DNA from: Hyphomicrobiales bacterium
GTDB taxonomy: Bacteria > Pseudomonadota > Alphaproteobacteria > Rhizobiales > Rhizobiaceae
Length of the DNA: 64,000 nt
Assembly (NCBI GenBank): GCA_900468285.1
Contig: UBTF01000006.1
Location: forward strand, 124,001-188,000
Direction of reading: 5' to 3'
Positions 34,883 through 47,773 of the stretch are shown here, one piece after another. The translations under genes and the position numbers were made by a program. The notes below the pieces were generated by a model. That model searched no databases. It worked only from the letters and a program-made list of their open reading frames with translations, and was not told the origin of the DNA. The stretch's first letter is position 1. Each line of letters opens with the position of its first letter.

Positions 34883-36832
34883 TCATGTCTGAAGGTAAAA
34901 AACCACTGACCGTGCGGGCAGGAAGGCGGGGTTGCCGAAATCCGTACCCAGCGGCTGCCACGCGCCTGGAAGCTGGAACGGCACGACCTCGCGCGTGCGG
35001 TTGAAGAGAATGGCAAGACGCACGTCCTCGCCGGTTTCACCGTCATTGGTTTTCAGCACCATGGCAAGCGACGTTCCCTCTGGTCTTTGCCAGTCATCCA
35101 CCGTCATGGGCAGACCCGTTGGCGACAGCCACTCGACATCCTTCGTGTGGGGAGAGAAGAACGCGGTTTCCTGAAAGACGTCGAACCGCTTTCGAAGGGC
35201 AGAAAGAAATGCGGTGTGGTCGATCAGGTCAGGCGAAAGGCCCGCCCAATCCACAAACGTGATGTCATTGTCCTGGCAATAGGCATTGTTGTTGCCCCGC
35301 TGGCTGCGGCCACCCTCATCTCCCGCCGTCAGCATGATGGCGCCACGCGTCACGAACAGGGTGGAAAGCAGCGCCTTCACATCATCGATGCGCGCAGCAA
35401 GGATAGCGGCATCGTCGGTTTCGCCCTCCCGGCCGTTGTTCCAGGAATAGTTCTCATTGTGCCCATCGCGATTGTCTTCGCCGTTCGCTTCATTGTGCTT
35501 GGTCTCATGGGAGACGAGATCATGCAGCGTAAAGCCATCATGCGCGGCAAGGAAGTTGACGCTTCGGGTGGCGGTTCGGTTGTGGCGCGAAAAGATGGCG
35601 GAGGAACCGGCCAGCGCATCGGCCAGTGTGCCGGTCGTGCAGGCATCGCCGCGCCAGTAGCGACGCAGATCATCCCGTGCGCGGTCGTTCCATTCGAGGA
35701 AGTTTTCAGGAAAGTTGCCGAGTTGGTAGCCGCCGGGGCCGATATCCCAGGGTTCGGCGATCATGATGCGGTCATGCAGCAATGGGTCGGTATGGATGGC
35801 GGCAAGGGTTTCGCTGGCGGCGTCAAAGCCCGCTGCCGTGCGGGCGAGAATGGGGGCGAGATCGAAGCGGAACCCATCTACGCCCGCATGGGCCACGAAG
35901 TGTCGCAACGTATCGATAACAAGTTGGCGAACCTGCGGATGGTCGCAGGCCACGGTATTACCGGTGCCGGTATCATTGACCAGCGTTCCGGGGTCATCCG
36001 GCAGGTGGCGGTAATAGCTCAGATTGTCCAGCCCGCGTAGGGAGAGCGTCGTGCCGAAGCGGTCGCTTTCGCCTGTGTGGTTGAACACGAGATCGAGAAT
36101 GACGCCGATGCCTGCTTCGCGCAGTGTGGCAACCGTATCGCGCAATTCTTCCACACCGCCGGGGCACAGGCGCGGATCGAGCGCCATGAAGCCAACGGGG
36201 TTGTAACCCCAGCCATTGGTAAGGCCGAGCGGGGGCAGGTGGCGCTCATCGATCCAGGCGGTGATGGGCATCAGCTCGATCGCATCGACACCAATGGTTT
36301 TGAGATGCGCAATGATCGCGGGGTGGGCGAGGGCTGCGACCGTTCCCTTGATGCTGTCCGGAACATCCGGGTGCAGGATGGTGAAAGGCCTTACGGCGAC
36401 TTCATAGATCAGGCCGGTTGACGAAAAAAGCGGAGGAAGGCGTTTGACCGCCTGGTACTGCGAGACGATGGCTTTCGGCACGATATGCGCCGTTTCCGCT
36501 CCGAAGGCAAACAGCGCAGGTTCCTGCGTGAAAGGTCGGTCGATCTGTGTGGCATAGGGGTCTAGCAGGAGTTTCGACGGATCGAACCACAGGCCGTGAT
36601 CAGGTGCGTAGACGCCATCGGCGCGAAAGCCGTAGCGGGTGCCGATCGGGGCATCCGTTGTGACGACGTGGATGTCGTTTTCATCGCGCTGCATGGGCAG
36701 GCGGGCAGTCTCAATGTTGCCGGTGGCATCGAAAAGGCAGAGGTCGATCTGCGAGGCGTGGCGGGAATAGACAGAAAATGCCGTGCCGTTTGCCGTGGGA
36801 ACGGCGCCTGATGGGAAAACGGTGGGGGGCAT
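34883..36832 (-). CDS. glgX: Glycogen debranching enzyme
   Basis: Isoamylase-type GH13 enzyme of 649 residues that removes phosphorylase-limit branches. N-terminal carbohydrate-binding module, then the barrel with nucleophile Asp in GFRFDLAPI, acid Glu in IAEPWDIG, and the third carboxylate region FLAAHDGFTLHDLV. It is the last gene of the glycogen set but starts 238 bases past pgm, a gap with no gene or clear terminator, so it may also have its own promoter. Works after GlgP to release maltotetraose-type stubs. Confidence 0.95.
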   Translation of the reverse strand: MPPTVFPSGAVPTANGTAFSVYSRHASQIDLCLFDATGNIETARLPMQRDENDIHVVTTDAPIGTRYGFRADGVYAPDHGLWFDPSKLLLDPYATQIDRPFTQEPALFAFGAETAHIVPKAIVSQYQAVKRLPPLFSSTGLIYEVAVRPFTILHPDVPDSIKGTVAALAHPAIIAHLKTIGVDAIELMPITAWIDERHLPPLGLTNGWGYNPVGFMALDPRLCPGGVEELRDTVATLREAGIGVILDLVFNHTGESDRFGTTLSLRGLDNLSYYRHLPDDPGTLVNDTGTGNTVACDHPQVRQLVIDTLRHFVAHAGVDGFRFDLAPILARTAAGFDAASETLAAIHTDPLLHDRIMIAEPWDIGPGGYQLGNFPENFLEWNDRARDDLRRYWRGDACTTGTLADALAGSSAIFSRHNRTATRSVNFLAAHDGFTLHDLVSHETKHNEANGEDNRDGHNENYSWNNGREGETDDAAILAARIDDVKALLSTLFVTRGAIMLTAGDEGGRSQRGNNNAYCQDNDITFVDWAGLSPDLIDHTAFLSALRKRFDVFQETAFFSPHTKDVEWLSPTGLPMTVDDWQRPEGTSLAMVLKTNDGETGEDVRLAILFNRTREVVPFQLPGAWQPLGTDFGNPAFLPARSVVFYLQT

Positions 36833-37070
36833 GATGTGTCCGTTCGTCTTTATGGTTTTTGGGTGGGGCTTGTGCCTGTGCCCTGCCTGGCATCTACCGC
36901 CGCGAGCAAGGGAGATTCAAATCGTGGATAGCTTTCGCCCCGCTCCACCCTTCAATATGAACTCAGTCGCGGCGTCTTGCCGATCTTCTTCCTGTGGAGG
37001 AGAGGTACAGCATAGGGCAGGGCAGAGGTGGACGGAGGCCCACCCACTGCGTTGACCGTAACTCAATGCA

Positions 37071-38702
<1,632 letters not shown>

Positions 38703-40142
38703 TTATTGGCCTTTCGAAATAAGTTGGGCGTAAAGCTCGGCGTAAAGGCCGGCACTCTTTTCCCAGGAAACATCAGATTTCATGCCCTGCTTTTGCATCT
38801 GCGTCCACAGTTTCGGCTCGGCGTAAAAGCGAACCGTGCGGCGAATGGCGTGTCGCAGACCTTCGGCGGTGATGGATGAGAACTGCACACCGGTCGCCAC
38901 CTTTGCCGCCATGGCGGCATGGTTGGCGTCGATGACGGTATCGTTGAGGCCGCCATTGCGGGCAACGACGGGAATGCAGCCATAGCGAAGCGCATAGAGC
39001 TGCGTCAGTCCGCAGGGCTCGAAGCGCGAGGGGATGATGATGGCATCGCAGCCCGCCTGCATGAGATGCGATAGCGGCTCGTTGTAGCCGATTGCCACAC
39101 CGACGCGGCCCGGATGGCGCGAGGCAGCGGCAAGCAAGGCGCCTTCGAGCGAGATTTCGCCCGCGCCGAGCACCACAAGACGCCCACCCATGGCCACGAT
39201 GTCGTCCACGACTTCGCTGACGAGGTCGATGCCTTTCTGCCAGGTGAGGCGGGAGATGACACAGAAAAGCGGACCGTTGTCCTGATCGATGCGGAAATGG
39301 CTGGCGACAGCCGCCTTGTTCAGCGTACGCAGCTTGAGGTTGGCCTGCGAATAATTGTGGTTGACCAGATGATCGGTCGCCGGGTTCCAGACATCGGCAT
39401 CGATGCCGTTGACGATGCCATGCATGACATGGGCGCGGCTGCGGATGACACCATCCAGCCCCATGCCGAATTCCGGGGTCAGGATTTCCTCGGCGTAGGA
39501 GGGGCTGACGGTGGTAATCGCCGTCGAGGTCTGGATGCCGCCCTTGAGGAAGCTGACGTCATTATAATATTCGATGCTTTCCGTGCTGAAGGCATGCGCG
39601 GGAAGGCCGAGCTGGCTGAAAATATTGGCGCCAAACTGCCCCTGGAAAGCAATGTTGTGGATGGTCAGGATGCTTGGAATCTCGGGTGTTTCGGCATAGC
39701 GCATGTAGACCGGCGCCATGGCCGCCTGCCAGTCATGGGCGTGTAGCAGGTCCGGTTTCCACCCCGGCAACTTGCCGATGGCGATTTCCGCCGCCGCCAG
39801 CGAAAGCGCGGCAAAGCGCTTCCAGTTGTCCTCGAAATCCTTGCCGGTCGAATCGAGGTAAGGTCCGGCCGGGCGATCATAGTAATTCGGCGCGTCGAGG
39901 ATCAGGAGATCCAGACCCTCGTGGTGAGCCTCGAGAATATCGGCGTGCTCACCCAGAAGGTTCATTTCCGCGATCTTGACCGCATCCGTAACGACGGATT
40001 TGACAGCCGGATAACCGGGTATGAGCGTGCGGGTGGTAACGCCGAATGTCTTGAGCGTGATGGGCAGCGCGCCGGCAACATCGGCGAGCCCCCCGGTCTT
40101 GATGAGTGGATAGATTTCGGACGCAACCGAAAGAACATTCAT
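38703..40142 (-). CDS. glgA: Glycogen synthase (ADP-glucose dependent)
   Basis: GT5 enzyme of 479 residues that adds glucose from ADP-glucose to the chain end. The N-terminal KTGGLADV motif binds ADP-glucose; the C-terminal domain has the usual [18 protein letters not shown] with Glu-Pro-Cys-Gly. I chose ATG 40142 ([12 protein letters not shown]), the family N terminus, over a longer frame from 40190 that would overlap glgC. Only 5 bases separate it from the glgC stop, and its stop abuts the pgm start. Confidence 0.97.
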   Translation of the reverse strand: MNVLSVASEIYPLIKTGGLADVAGALPITLKTFGVTTRTLIPGYPAVKSVVTDAVKIAEMNLLGEHADILEAHHEGLDLLILDAPNYYDRPAGPYLDSTGKDFEDNWKRFAALSLAAAEIAIGKLPGWKPDLLHAHDWQAAMAPVYMRYAETPEIPSILTIHNIAFQGQFGANIFSQLGLPAHAFSTESIEYYNDVSFLKGGIQTSTAITTVSPSYAEEILTPEFGMGLDGVIRSRAHVMHGIVNGIDADVWNPATDHLVNHNYSQANLKLRTLNKAAVASHFRIDQDNGPLFCVISRLTWQKGIDLVSEVVDDIVAMGGRLVVLGAGEISLEGALLAAASRHPGRVGVAIGYNEPLSHLMQAGCDAIIIPSRFEPCGLTQLYALRYGCIPVVARNGGLNDTVIDANHAAMAAKVATGVQFSSITAEGLRHAIRRTVRFYAEPKLWTQMQKQGMKSDVSWEKSAGLYAELYAQLISKGQ

Positions 40143-40147
40143 GAGGT

Positions 40148-41410
40148 CTATAGATCCAGCTTGTCGATCATCGATTGGGTTATCAGGCAAATGCCCTTGT
40201 CCGTGCGACGGAAACGTTTTGCATCGAGTTCCGGGTCCTCTCCGACGACAAGTCCCTCAGGGATCACGACACCATGGTCGATCACCACATTGCTGAGCTG
40301 GGCGTGACGCCCGATCTTTACACTCGGCAGCACTACGGCATTCTCAAGGCGCGAATATGAATTTGCCCGGACCCCTGTGAACAGCAGGCTTCGGTTGAGC
40401 GACGAGCCCGAGATGATGCAGTCACCGGCGACGACCGAGGAGGTGGCGGAGCCACGACGCTTGTCATCGTCATGGACGAACTTCGCAGGCGGCAGGATTT
40501 CCGCATAGGTCCAGATCGGCCACGACTTGTCGTAGATATCGAGATCCGGGACGATATCGGTGAGGTCGATATTGGCCTGCCAGTAGGCATCGATGGTTCC
40601 GACATCGCGCCAATAGGGCTCGTGCTCGAAATCGGACCGCACGCAGGACGCTGCAAAGCGGTGGGCAACGGCTTTGCCGTGCTGGACGATATGCGGAATG
40701 ATATCCTTGCCGAAGTCGCGGCTGGAATTGGGATCGCTGGCATCGCGGCGCAGGCAGTCCATCAGGAACTTCGTGTGGAAGACGTAGATGCCCATCGAGG
40801 CCAGCGCGTAATTCTCGTTTCCGGGAATGCCTGGCGGGTCAGCGGGCTTCTCGATGAAGTTGATGATCTCGTCCTTCTCGTTCACATGCATGACGCCGAA
40901 GCCGGTGGCTTCCATGCGTGGAACTTCCAGGCAGCCGATGGTCACATCCGCACCGCTGTCCACATGCTGCTGGAGCATGTATTCATAGTCCATCTTGTAG
41001 ATGTGATCGCCCGCCAGAATGACCATGTATTCGGGGCCATGCGACTCGATAATATCGATATTCTGATAGACGGCGTCAGCCGTGCCTTCGTACCACTGCG
41101 TTTCCGACACGCGCTGGGAGGCGGGCAGAATGTCGAAGCTCTCGTTACGTTCCGGGCGGAAGAAGTCCCAGCCGCGCTGAAGGTGGCGAATGAGCGAATG
41201 GGCCTTGTATTGCGTAGCGACACCAATGCGGCGAATACCGGAATTCAGGGCGTTCGACAGCGCAAAGTCGATGATGCGTGCCTTGCCGCCGAAATAGACC
41301 GCTGGCTTTGCACGACGATCCGTCAGTTCCTTGAGGCGGCTGCCACGGCCGCCGGCAAGCACGTAGGCCATCGCATCGCGCGCCAGTGGCTGAATTCTTT
41401 TCTCACTCAT
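40148..41410 (-). CDS. glgC: Glucose-1-phosphate adenylyltransferase
   Basis: Makes ADP-glucose, the committed step of bacterial glycogen synthesis. 420 residues; nucleotide loop [20 protein letters not shown], effector and substrate lysines in the following region, and the C-terminal left-handed beta-helix. In this bacterial group the enzyme is activated by fructose-6-phosphate and pyruvate (known for the Agrobacterium enzyme). GGGAGGA precedes ATG 41410. It stands 62 bases past the glgB stop and 5 bases before glgA. Confidence 0.97.
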   Translation of the reverse strand: MSEKRIQPLARDAMAYVLAGGRGSRLKELTDRRAKPAVYFGGKARIIDFALSNALNSGIRRIGVATQYKAHSLIRHLQRGWDFFRPERNESFDILPASQRVSETQWYEGTADAVYQNIDIIESHGPEYMVILAGDHIYKMDYEYMLQQHVDSGADVTIGCLEVPRMEATGFGVMHVNEKDEIINFIEKPADPPGIPGNENYALASMGIYVFHTKFLMDCLRRDASDPNSSRDFGKDIIPHIVQHGKAVAHRFAASCVRSDFEHEPYWRDVGTIDAYWQANIDLTDIVPDLDIYDKSWPIWTYAEILPPAKFVHDDDKRRGSATSSVVAGDCIISGSSLNRSLLFTGVRANSYSRLENAVVLPSVKIGRHAQLSNVVIDHGVVIPEGLVVGEDPELDAKRFRRTDKGICLITQSMIDKLDL

Positions 41411-41472
41411 TGCAGTCCTCCCATAAAAAGTCTTAGGTCCCTTAATTCGAAGCTTAGTCCGGCGGACATTGC

Positions 41473-43680
41473 TTAATTCTCCGGCTCCAGCATGATCACG
41501 GCCAAAGGCGGCAGTGTCAGCGTGGCTCCAATCGTGCCGCCTGCATCCACCGCCTGCACACGGCCGCCATTGCCCTTGCCGCTGCCGCCGTAGATCTCGG
41601 CATCCGTGTTCAACACTTCGCGCCAGCGACCGGCTGTCGGCAGTGGCACGTAGAAATTCTCCCGATAGACCGGCGTCAGATTACAGATGACGGCAACCGG
41701 CTTTTCGCCCGGTGCAAGACGAAGCCACGCAAAGACGGAGTTTTCGTGATCATCCGCCGAGAGCCACTGGAAGCCTTCCGGCTCACAATCGCGGGCATGG
41801 AGCGCACCCTTGGAGCGATACATGAAGTTGAGATCGCGCACGAGGCGGCGCATTCCCTCATGCATATGATATTGCAGCAGGTTCCAGTCTAGCGATGTCT
41901 TTTCGTTCCACTCGCTCCACTGGGCAAATTCCTGGCCCATGAACAGCAGTTTCTTACCGGGATAACCCCACATCAGGGCATAATAGGCGCGCAGATTGGC
42001 AAATTTCTGCCAATCGTCGCCCGGCATCTTGGCAATCATCGAGCCTTTGCCGTGCACCACCTCGTCATGGGAAATGGGCAGAACGAAGTTTTCGCTGAAG
42101 GCGTAAAGCAGGCCGAAGCTGAGTTCCTGATGGTGGTATTTGCGGTGCACAGGTTCGCGCTGGAAATAGCTCAGCGTATCGTGCATGAAGCCCATGTTCC
42201 ACTTGAAGCCGAAGCCAAGCCCGCCCTCATGCACCGGCTGCGACACCTTTGGCCAGGAGGTCGATTCCTCGGCAATAGTCATGACGCCGGGATGGGCACC
42301 GTAGATCAGCGTGTTCATCTGCTGCAGGAAGCGCACGGATTCGAGGTTTTCCCGACCGCCATATTCATTGGGGACCCATTCGCCTTCCTTGCGCGAATAA
42401 TCCAGATAGAGCATCGAGGCGACGGCATCCACACGCAGGCCATCGAGATGGAATTTCTCGGCCCAGTAGAGCGCGTTGTTGACGAGATAGGACATGACCT
42501 CGACGCGACCGAAATTATAGATCGCGGTGTTCCAGTCCGGATGGAAGCCCTGACGCGGGTCGGCATGTTCGTAGAGCGCAGTGCCATCGAACCATTTCAG
42601 GCCATGCTCATCGACGGGAAAATGCGCCGGTACCCAGTCAAGGATGACGCCGATGCCCACCTTGTGCGCGCCATTGACGAAGCGCGCAAAACCTTCCGGT
42701 TCGCCAAAGCGGGCGGTCGGTGCGTAGAGACCGGTTGTCTGGTAGCCCCAGGAGGGATCGTAGGGATGCTCCGATATCGGCATGAACTCGATATGCGTAA
42801 AGCCCATATCCGTGCAGTAGGGGATGAGCCGTGCGGCCAGTTCGTCCCATGTCAGAAACGAGCCATCTTCGCCATACTGCCAGGAGGATGCATGGACTTC
42901 GTAGATCGTGATCGGCTGGCGGCGCTGATCGATGCTGGCCCAATGCTTGCGGTGCGCCTCGTCGCTCCATTCCTGGACCAGTTCCGGCGTCGTGACCGAT
43001 GCATTCTTCGGGCGAAGCTCTGCCCGACGTGCATAGGGGTCGGCCTTCAGCGGCAACAATTCGCCATGCGGGCCGATGATCTCGAATTTGTAGCTGCAGC
43101 CAGAATAGACATCCGGCGCAAAGATTTCCCAGATGCCAGTGTCCTTGCGGAACCGCATGACATGGCGGCGGCCATCCCAGTTGTTGAAATCGCCAACCAC
43201 CGAAACGCGCCGGGCATTGGGTGCCCAGACAGCGAAATGAAAACCTTCGGCACCTTCGTGCTTCAGCGGATGGGCGCCCATCTTGTCGAAAAGGCGCAGA
43301 TGCGATCCTTCCCGAACATAATAGTCATCCATTGGCCCAAGTACGGGACCAAAGCTATAGGGATCAGTCACGGCCCATTCCGCATCCTCACGCAGGGCGC
43401 GATAACGGATCGGCTGGCGCTTTGACAGCTCCACGGCGCCTTCGAAGAAACCCGCCTCGTCGGTGCGCACCAGTGCGCCGGCAACAGTGCCGTCCAGCGT
43501 CATGGCGGTCACCTCTTCGGCACCGGGAATGAAGCAACGCGCGACAAAGCCGCCCGGCGTCTGGTGGACGCCGAGCACAGCAAAGGGGTTGGAATGCAAA
43601 CCGCTCTTGATTGCCTCGATTTCAGCCTTGCTTATGGCAACAGTCTTTTTCTCTTCGGCAGAATTGAGCGGTTTCTTCAT
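41473..43680 (-). CDS. glgB: 1,4-alpha-glucan branching enzyme
   Basis: GH13 branching enzyme of 735 residues, introducing alpha-1,6 links. N-terminal CBM48 modules, then the barrel with nucleophile Asp in [16 protein letters not shown], acid Glu in IAEESTSWP, and the HD of [14 protein letters not shown] chose ATG 43680 ([13 protein letters not shown]), which overlaps the glgP stop as TGATG; a longer frame to 43794 would lie inside glgP. Family length. Confidence 0.97.
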   Translation of the reverse strand: MKKPLNSAEEKKTVAISKAEIEAIKSGLHSNPFAVLGVHQTPGGFVARCFIPGAEEVTAMTLDGTVAGALVRTDEAGFFEGAVELSKRQPIRYRALREDAEWAVTDPYSFGPVLGPMDDYYVREGSHLRLFDKMGAHPLKHEGAEGFHFAVWAPNARRVSVVGDFNNWDGRRHVMRFRKDTGIWEIFAPDVYSGCSYKFEIIGPHGELLPLKADPYARRAELRPKNASVTTPELVQEWSDEAHRKHWASIDQRRQPITIYEVHASSWQYGEDGSFLTWDELAARLIPYCTDMGFTHIEFMPISEHPYDPSWGYQTTGLYAPTARFGEPEGFARFVNGAHKVGIGVILDWVPAHFPVDEHGLKWFDGTALYEHADPRQGFHPDWNTAIYNFGRVEVMSYLVNNALYWAEKFHLDGLRVDAVASMLYLDYSRKEGEWVPNEYGGRENLESVRFLQQMNTLIYGAHPGVMTIAEESTSWPKVSQPVHEGGLGFGFKWNMGFMHDTLSYFQREPVHRKYHHQELSFGLLYAFSENFVLPISHDEVVHGKGSMIAKMPGDDWQKFANLRAYYALMWGYPGKKLLFMGQEFAQWSEWNEKTSLDWNLLQYHMHEGMRRLVRDLNFMYRSKGALHARDCEPEGFQWLSADDHENSVFAWLRLAPGEKPVAVICNLTPVYRENFYVPLPTAGRWREVLNTDAEIYGGSGKGNGGRVQAVDAGGTIGATLTLPPLAVIMLEPEN

Positions 43681-46142
43681 CAAGCTCTCCAGATGTCGGT
43701 GGCATATTGCCGGATCGTCCGGTCGGACGAGAACCAGCCCATGCGTGCCGTATTGTGTACTGTTTTTTGGTACCAGCTCTTCGGGTCGCTCCACATGGCG
43801 TCGACGTCACGCTGGGCTTGCGCGTAGGCGTCGAAATCTGCTGCGACCATGAACCAGTCATTGCTGTAGATACCGTCCATCAGTGCCGAAAAACGGGATC
43901 GGTCATCTGGCGAAAAGACGCCGGATGCGATGGAGGACACTGCCTGTGACAGTTCGGCAGAGTTTTCGATAATGGCACGGGGATTGTGGCCTTCGCTGCG
44001 GGCTTGGGCGACCTCATCTGCGGTCTTGCCGAAAATCACGATGTTTTCCTTGCCGACATGCTCGAGCATCTCGACATTGGCACCATCGAGCGTGCCGATG
44101 GTTAGCGCGCCATTCAGACCAAACTTCATGTTGCCTGTCCCGGATGCTTCCATGCCAGCCGTCGAGATCTGCTCCGACAGGTCAGCCGCCGGAACCATGA
44201 TCTCGGCAAGGGACACGTTATAATTCGGAATGAATACCACTTTCAGAAGCCCGCGCACCGCCGGATCGTTATTGATGACACGCGCGATATCGTTTGCGAG
44301 CTTTATGATGAGCTTTGCGTTGTGATAACTCGGTGCTGCCTTGCCAGCGAAGAACTTAACGCGCGGCACCCAATCCAGTTCCGGGCGGGAACGAATTTGA
44401 TCATAAAGCGCGACGGCCTCGATCAGGTTCAGCAGTTGGCGCTTGTATTCGTGTATCCGCTTGATCTGTATGTCGAACATGGCTGAGGGATCGACACGGA
44501 TGCCCATGCGCTGGGCCACCGTATTGGCCAGGCGAACCTTGTTCTGGCGCTTGATTTCCGCGAATTTGTCCCGGAAGCCCTGGTCGTCGGCAAAACGGTC
44601 GAGAGCGATCAGCTTTTCCGCATCGTCAAGAAATTCGTCGCCGATGGACTGGCGGATGAGGTCGGTAAGGCCGGGATTGCATTGCATCAGCCAGCGGCGC
44701 GGCGTAATGCCGTTGGTCTTGTTGTTGATGCGGTCGGGGAAGAGCGTGTGGAGATCGGAAAACACCGTCTCCTTCATCAGTTCGGTGTGCAGCGCCGACA
44801 CGCCGTTGATGGAGTGGGAGCCGATAAAGGCGAGGTTGCCCATACGGACACGACGCTCCCCGGCTTCCTCGATGAGCGAGATCGAGCGGATCTGCTGATC
44901 GACCATCTTCTTTTCCTTGCGGGCGAAAAGAAGCGTGTTGGCGTTGATCGCGTAAATGATCTGCATGTGGCGCGGCAAAAGTCGTTCCAGCAACGGCACC
45001 GGCCAGCTTTCCAGCGCTTCCGGCAAAAGCGTGTGGTTTGTGTAGGAGAAGGTTCCGCGGGTGATGGCCCAGGCCTCTTCGAAATCCAGCCCATGCATGT
45101 CGCACAGAAGGCGCATCATTTCCGCAATCGAAATAGCCGGATGGGTATCGTTGAGCTGGATGGAGACTTTCTCCGCCAGATTGGTGAAGTCAGGATATTG
45201 CTGCAGGTGACGGCGCAGAATGTCCTGAAGCGAGGCAGACGAGAAGAAATATTCCTGCCGCAGGCGAAGCTCCTGACCGGCTGGGTTCGCGTCGGCGGGA
45301 TAGAGGACGCGTGTCAGCGCCTCGGCCTTGTTGCTTTCCCGCAGGGCACCGATGTGGTCACCGGCATTGAAGGCATCGAGAAGGATGGGGTCGATGGGCT
45401 GGGCCGACCAGAGACGCAGCGTGTTGACGCGGGTTCCGCGCCAGCCGACAACCGGCGTATCATAGGCGGTGGCAATCATGCGTTCTGCCGGTTTCCAGAC
45501 GAAGCGCTGTGGCTCCTCATATCCGCCGACGATCTCGACGCTGCCGCCGAAGCCGATTTCATAGGAGCTCTCGCGACGCTCAAACTCCCACGGATTGCCG
45601 TGCGCAAGCCATGTTTCCGGCAGTTCCACCTGCCAGCCATCGGCCATCTGCTGGCGGAAGAGGCCATGCACATAGCGGATGCCGTAGCCATAGGCGGGAA
45701 TATCGACTGTTGCCATGGATTCCATGAAGCAGGCAGCCAGACGGCCAAGGCCGCCATTGCCCAGTGCTGCATCCGGCTCCAGTCCGGCGATCACGTCAAA
45801 TTCCACACCGAGCGAGGTCAGCGCATCCTTGATCTCTGCCATGAGGCCGAGATTGGAAATGGCGTCGCGCATCAGGCGGCCGATCAGGAATTCCAGCGAC
45901 AGGTAATAAACGCGCTTGGAATCATTCTGATAAGCCTTGCGGGTGGATTCCATCCACTTGTCGATGACACGGTCACGGATGACCAGAATGGTGGCCGTCA
46001 GCCAGTCATGCGGCTTGGCGACCTTGACGTCCTTGCCGATGCGGTAGGTCAGTCGTTCTATGATTTCGCTGGCAAGAACGTCCGGTTCCGAACTGCGGGG
46101 CGCGGGGCGGGGAAGGTCGTTGGTAACAAGTTTGTTGATCAT
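43680..46142 (-). CDS. glgP: Glycogen phosphorylase
   Basis: PLP enzyme that releases glucose-1-phosphate from glycogen ends. About 820 residues from ATG 46142; an upstream in-frame start at 46196 adds 18 residues with no ribosome-binding site. The PLP lysine lies in EASGTGNMKFGLNGALTIG; GNGGLGRLAACFMES is the usual N-terminal sugar-phosphate motif. First gene of the run glgP-glgB-glgC-glgA-pgm. A promoter-like sequence is at 46267-46290. No N-terminal allosteric phosphorylation site like that of animal enzymes is seen, as expected. Confidence 0.97.
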   Translation of the reverse strand: MINKLVTNDLPRPAPRSSEPDVLASEIIERLTYRIGKDVKVAKPHDWLTATILVIRDRVIDKWMESTRKAYQNDSKRVYYLSLEFLIGRLMRDAISNLGLMAEIKDALTSLGVEFDVIAGLEPDAALGNGGLGRLAACFMESMATVDIPAYGYGIRYVHGLFRQQMADGWQVELPETWLAHGNPWEFERRESSYEIGFGGSVEIVGGYEEPQRFVWKPAERMIATAYDTPVVGWRGTRVNTLRLWSAQPIDPILLDAFNAGDHIGALRESNKAEALTRVLYPADANPAGQELRLRQEYFFSSASLQDILRRHLQQYPDFTNLAEKVSIQLNDTHPAISIAEMMRLLCDMHGLDFEEAWAITRGTFSYTNHTLLPEALESWPVPLLERLLPRHMQIIYAINANTLLFARKEKKMVDQQIRSISLIEEAGERRVRMGNLAFIGSHSINGVSALHTELMKETVFSDLHTLFPDRINNKTNGITPRRWLMQCNPGLTDLIRQSIGDEFLDDAEKLIALDRFADDQGFRDKFAEIKRQNKVRLANTVAQRMGIRVDPSAMFDIQIKRIHEYKRQLLNLIEAVALYDQIRSRPELDWVPRVKFFAGKAAPSYHNAKLIIKLANDIARVINNDPAVRGLLKVVFIPNYNVSLAEIMVPAADLSEQISTAGMEASGTGNMKFGLNGALTIGTLDGANVEMLEHVGKENIVIFGKTADEVAQARSEGHNPRAIIENSAELSQAVSSIASGVFSPDDRSRFSALMDGIYSNDWFMVAADFDAYAQAQRDVDAMWSDPKSWYQKTVHNTARMGWFSSDRTIRQYATDIWRA

Positions 46143-46266
46143 TGGTCGGTCAGTACCTTGATGGGAGGAGTGGGCCTGATTCTGTCGATCCGTCATAGAG
46201 CATCAGTTGCGATTTATGCATCGTTCACAGCCTCTGGCAACAACCGATTTAGGGAGGTCTGGTATG

Positions 46267-46290
46267 ATTATACCGTTTGAATCGCGTCAA
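46267..46290 (-). promoter_or_regulatory. Promoter-like sequence of the glycogen cluster
   Basis: On the minus strand a perfect TATAAT (46267-46272) is preceded by TTGACG (46285-46290), but the 12-base spacer is too short for normal sigma-70, so either the -35 differs or another sigma factor applies. It lies 125 bases before glgP and is flanked by the GGTAT/ATACC dyad. Confidence 0.4.
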
Positions 46291-46305
46291 ACATGAGGTT
46301 CAGAC

Positions 46306-46341
46306 GAAGAAAAGCCGCAAGAGCGGCAGAGCTCTTGCGGC
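46306..46341 (-). terminator. Rho-independent terminator of the TadG-like gene
   Basis: Perfect 11-bp stem GCCGCAAGAGC / GCTCTTGCGGC (46314-46341), then TTTTCTT on the minus strand, 25 bases past the stop. It insulates the glycogen cluster from read-through. Confidence 0.88.
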
Positions 46342-46365
46342 GTCCGGTGCGCAATATTGCAGATA

Positions 46366-47604
46366 TCAATTCGTCAGGCGGCTGACGTTTCCGGAGGCTT
46401 TGCGCGCGATATCCCCGAAAGCCTCGACAATCTCTTCCATGTTCTCAGGCGCGTAGTAGTTTTCTGCACTGGTGGCGCAGGCCTGCAGAAGCGATTTGCC
46501 ACGGTCCGGTGCCATGAACGCAACCGAGAAGATCTTGATGTCGTCCGCCTTGGCCTGGGCGCAGGTGGTGCGCACGGCGTTGTCGACGGGATAGGACCAG
46601 CTTGCGCTGTTGCCTGTCATTTCGCCATCCGTCATCAACACGATGATCCGCTGGAACGACTTGTTTCCGGCCTGCTTGTGGGCTTCAATCTCGCTTGCGT
46701 TGGTGGATTTCAAGGCATTGAAGGCGGCATTCAACGCACCGGTGGCGTCCGTTCCACCCGTTGCCGAAAGCGCATTCACATAGCCGCTGGCCCGCTTCGT
46801 GCCCCAGTCCAGGCCCTGCGTCGGCGAAGCCTTGTCATTATATGCGACAGCACTCGTTCTCACCAGTTGCGAAGCCGGATTGCCATTCGACTTGGCGGTG
46901 GGGTCCGACTTGTTGAGCGTATCGAGCAGGAAGCTGACAGCCGTCTTCAGCGAGGTCATCTTGTCGATGTAGCATGGACGGTTGCTCCTCATCGGCTTTG
47001 GCCAACTTGCCTCGTCATAGTTGGAGCAAGTGCTTTTGCGGCTGTCGATGCTGTCTGTCTTGAACGCCATCGAGCCTGAATGATCCAGCACAAGATAAAG
47101 CGATAGCGGCGCGCCGTTGTTGAAGCTGCTTTCCGCTGTGCTGGTGGCGCTGAGCGTCAGCGAGGTGGCCCCGACAAGCCCAAGAAGCGGATTGAGCGGC
47201 AGCCGATAATTGACGGTCGTCGAAATCTTGAAATTTGTTCCTTTGGTTGTCTCGTTTCGGTTTGTGACACTGTTGATGCTGTTTTCGAGGATCTTTGCTT
47301 CCGCCTCAGACAATTCCTTGGTGACGCTTTGCCCCATCATGATTTGCGCCACCTGCGCCTTCAGCTCTTCGTCGCTCTTCTTGCCTTCGGATTCACGAAA
47401 CTGGGTCGCCGCGCTCAAGGTAGCCGCGTCGGCTGCGTTTTGCAGGTCGGATTTCACCTGCATGGCGCGGGTAAATTCAAGGCCGACTCCCGCCGCTCCC
47501 ATCAACATGGGAAGAGCCAGAGCGGTAATCATAGCGAAATTGCCTTGCCTGTCGGCAAGCAGCCTGCGCAGGCATCTCATGGTGTCAAACCGTTCGAACA
47601 TCAT
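46366..47604 (-). CDS. TadG-like pilus-assembly protein with von Willebrand A domain (orphan)
   Basis: Membrane-anchored extracytoplasmic protein of about 412 residues. The N-terminal part (RQGNFAMITALALPMLMGAAGVG) is the Tad/Flp-associated helix, followed by a stalk with SDLQNAADAATLSAA. The C-terminal half is a vWA domain with a complete MIDAS: DHSGSMA, a TGGTD threonine and the Asp of MTDGE. Start probably ATG 47604, with AAAGAG 7 bases upstream; a GTG at 47610 is close. Tad genes normally come as a locus (cpaA-F, tadB-C), yet none are nearby. Four cysteines (CSNYD, RPCYID, TTCAQ, LQACATS) may form disulfides. Confidence 0.87.
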   Translation of the reverse strand: MMFERFDTMRCLRRLLADRQGNFAMITALALPMLMGAAGVGLEFTRAMQVKSDLQNAADAATLSAATQFRESEGKKSDEELKAQVAQIMMGQSVTKELSEAEAKILENSINSVTNRNETTKGTNFKISTTVNYRLPLNPLLGLVGATSLTLSATSTAESSFNNGAPLSLYLVLDHSGSMAFKTDSIDSRKSTCSNYDEASWPKPMRSNRPCYIDKMTSLKTAVSFLLDTLNKSDPTAKSNGNPASQLVRTSAVAYNDKASPTQGLDWGTKRASGYVNALSATGGTDATGALNAAFNALKSTNASEIEAHKQAGNKSFQRIIVLMTDGEMTGNSASWSYPVDNAVRTTCAQAKADDIKIFSVAFMAPDRGKSLLQACATSAENYYAPENMEEIVEAFGDIARKASGNVSRLTN

Positions 47605-47773
47605 GTCCACACTCTTTGGAGTTCATAGCTGGCCAAGGGTGTAGCGCCGAGCGGATGTAGGATTCGCTAACTCGGAAGGCAAATATTTAGTGAATTCTAA
47701 AATTGAAACAAATGGTTGCGACTTTTATGAAAGGTTGCATCGTCCTGGCACGTGCCTGTCTGGTTTTGGGGCA

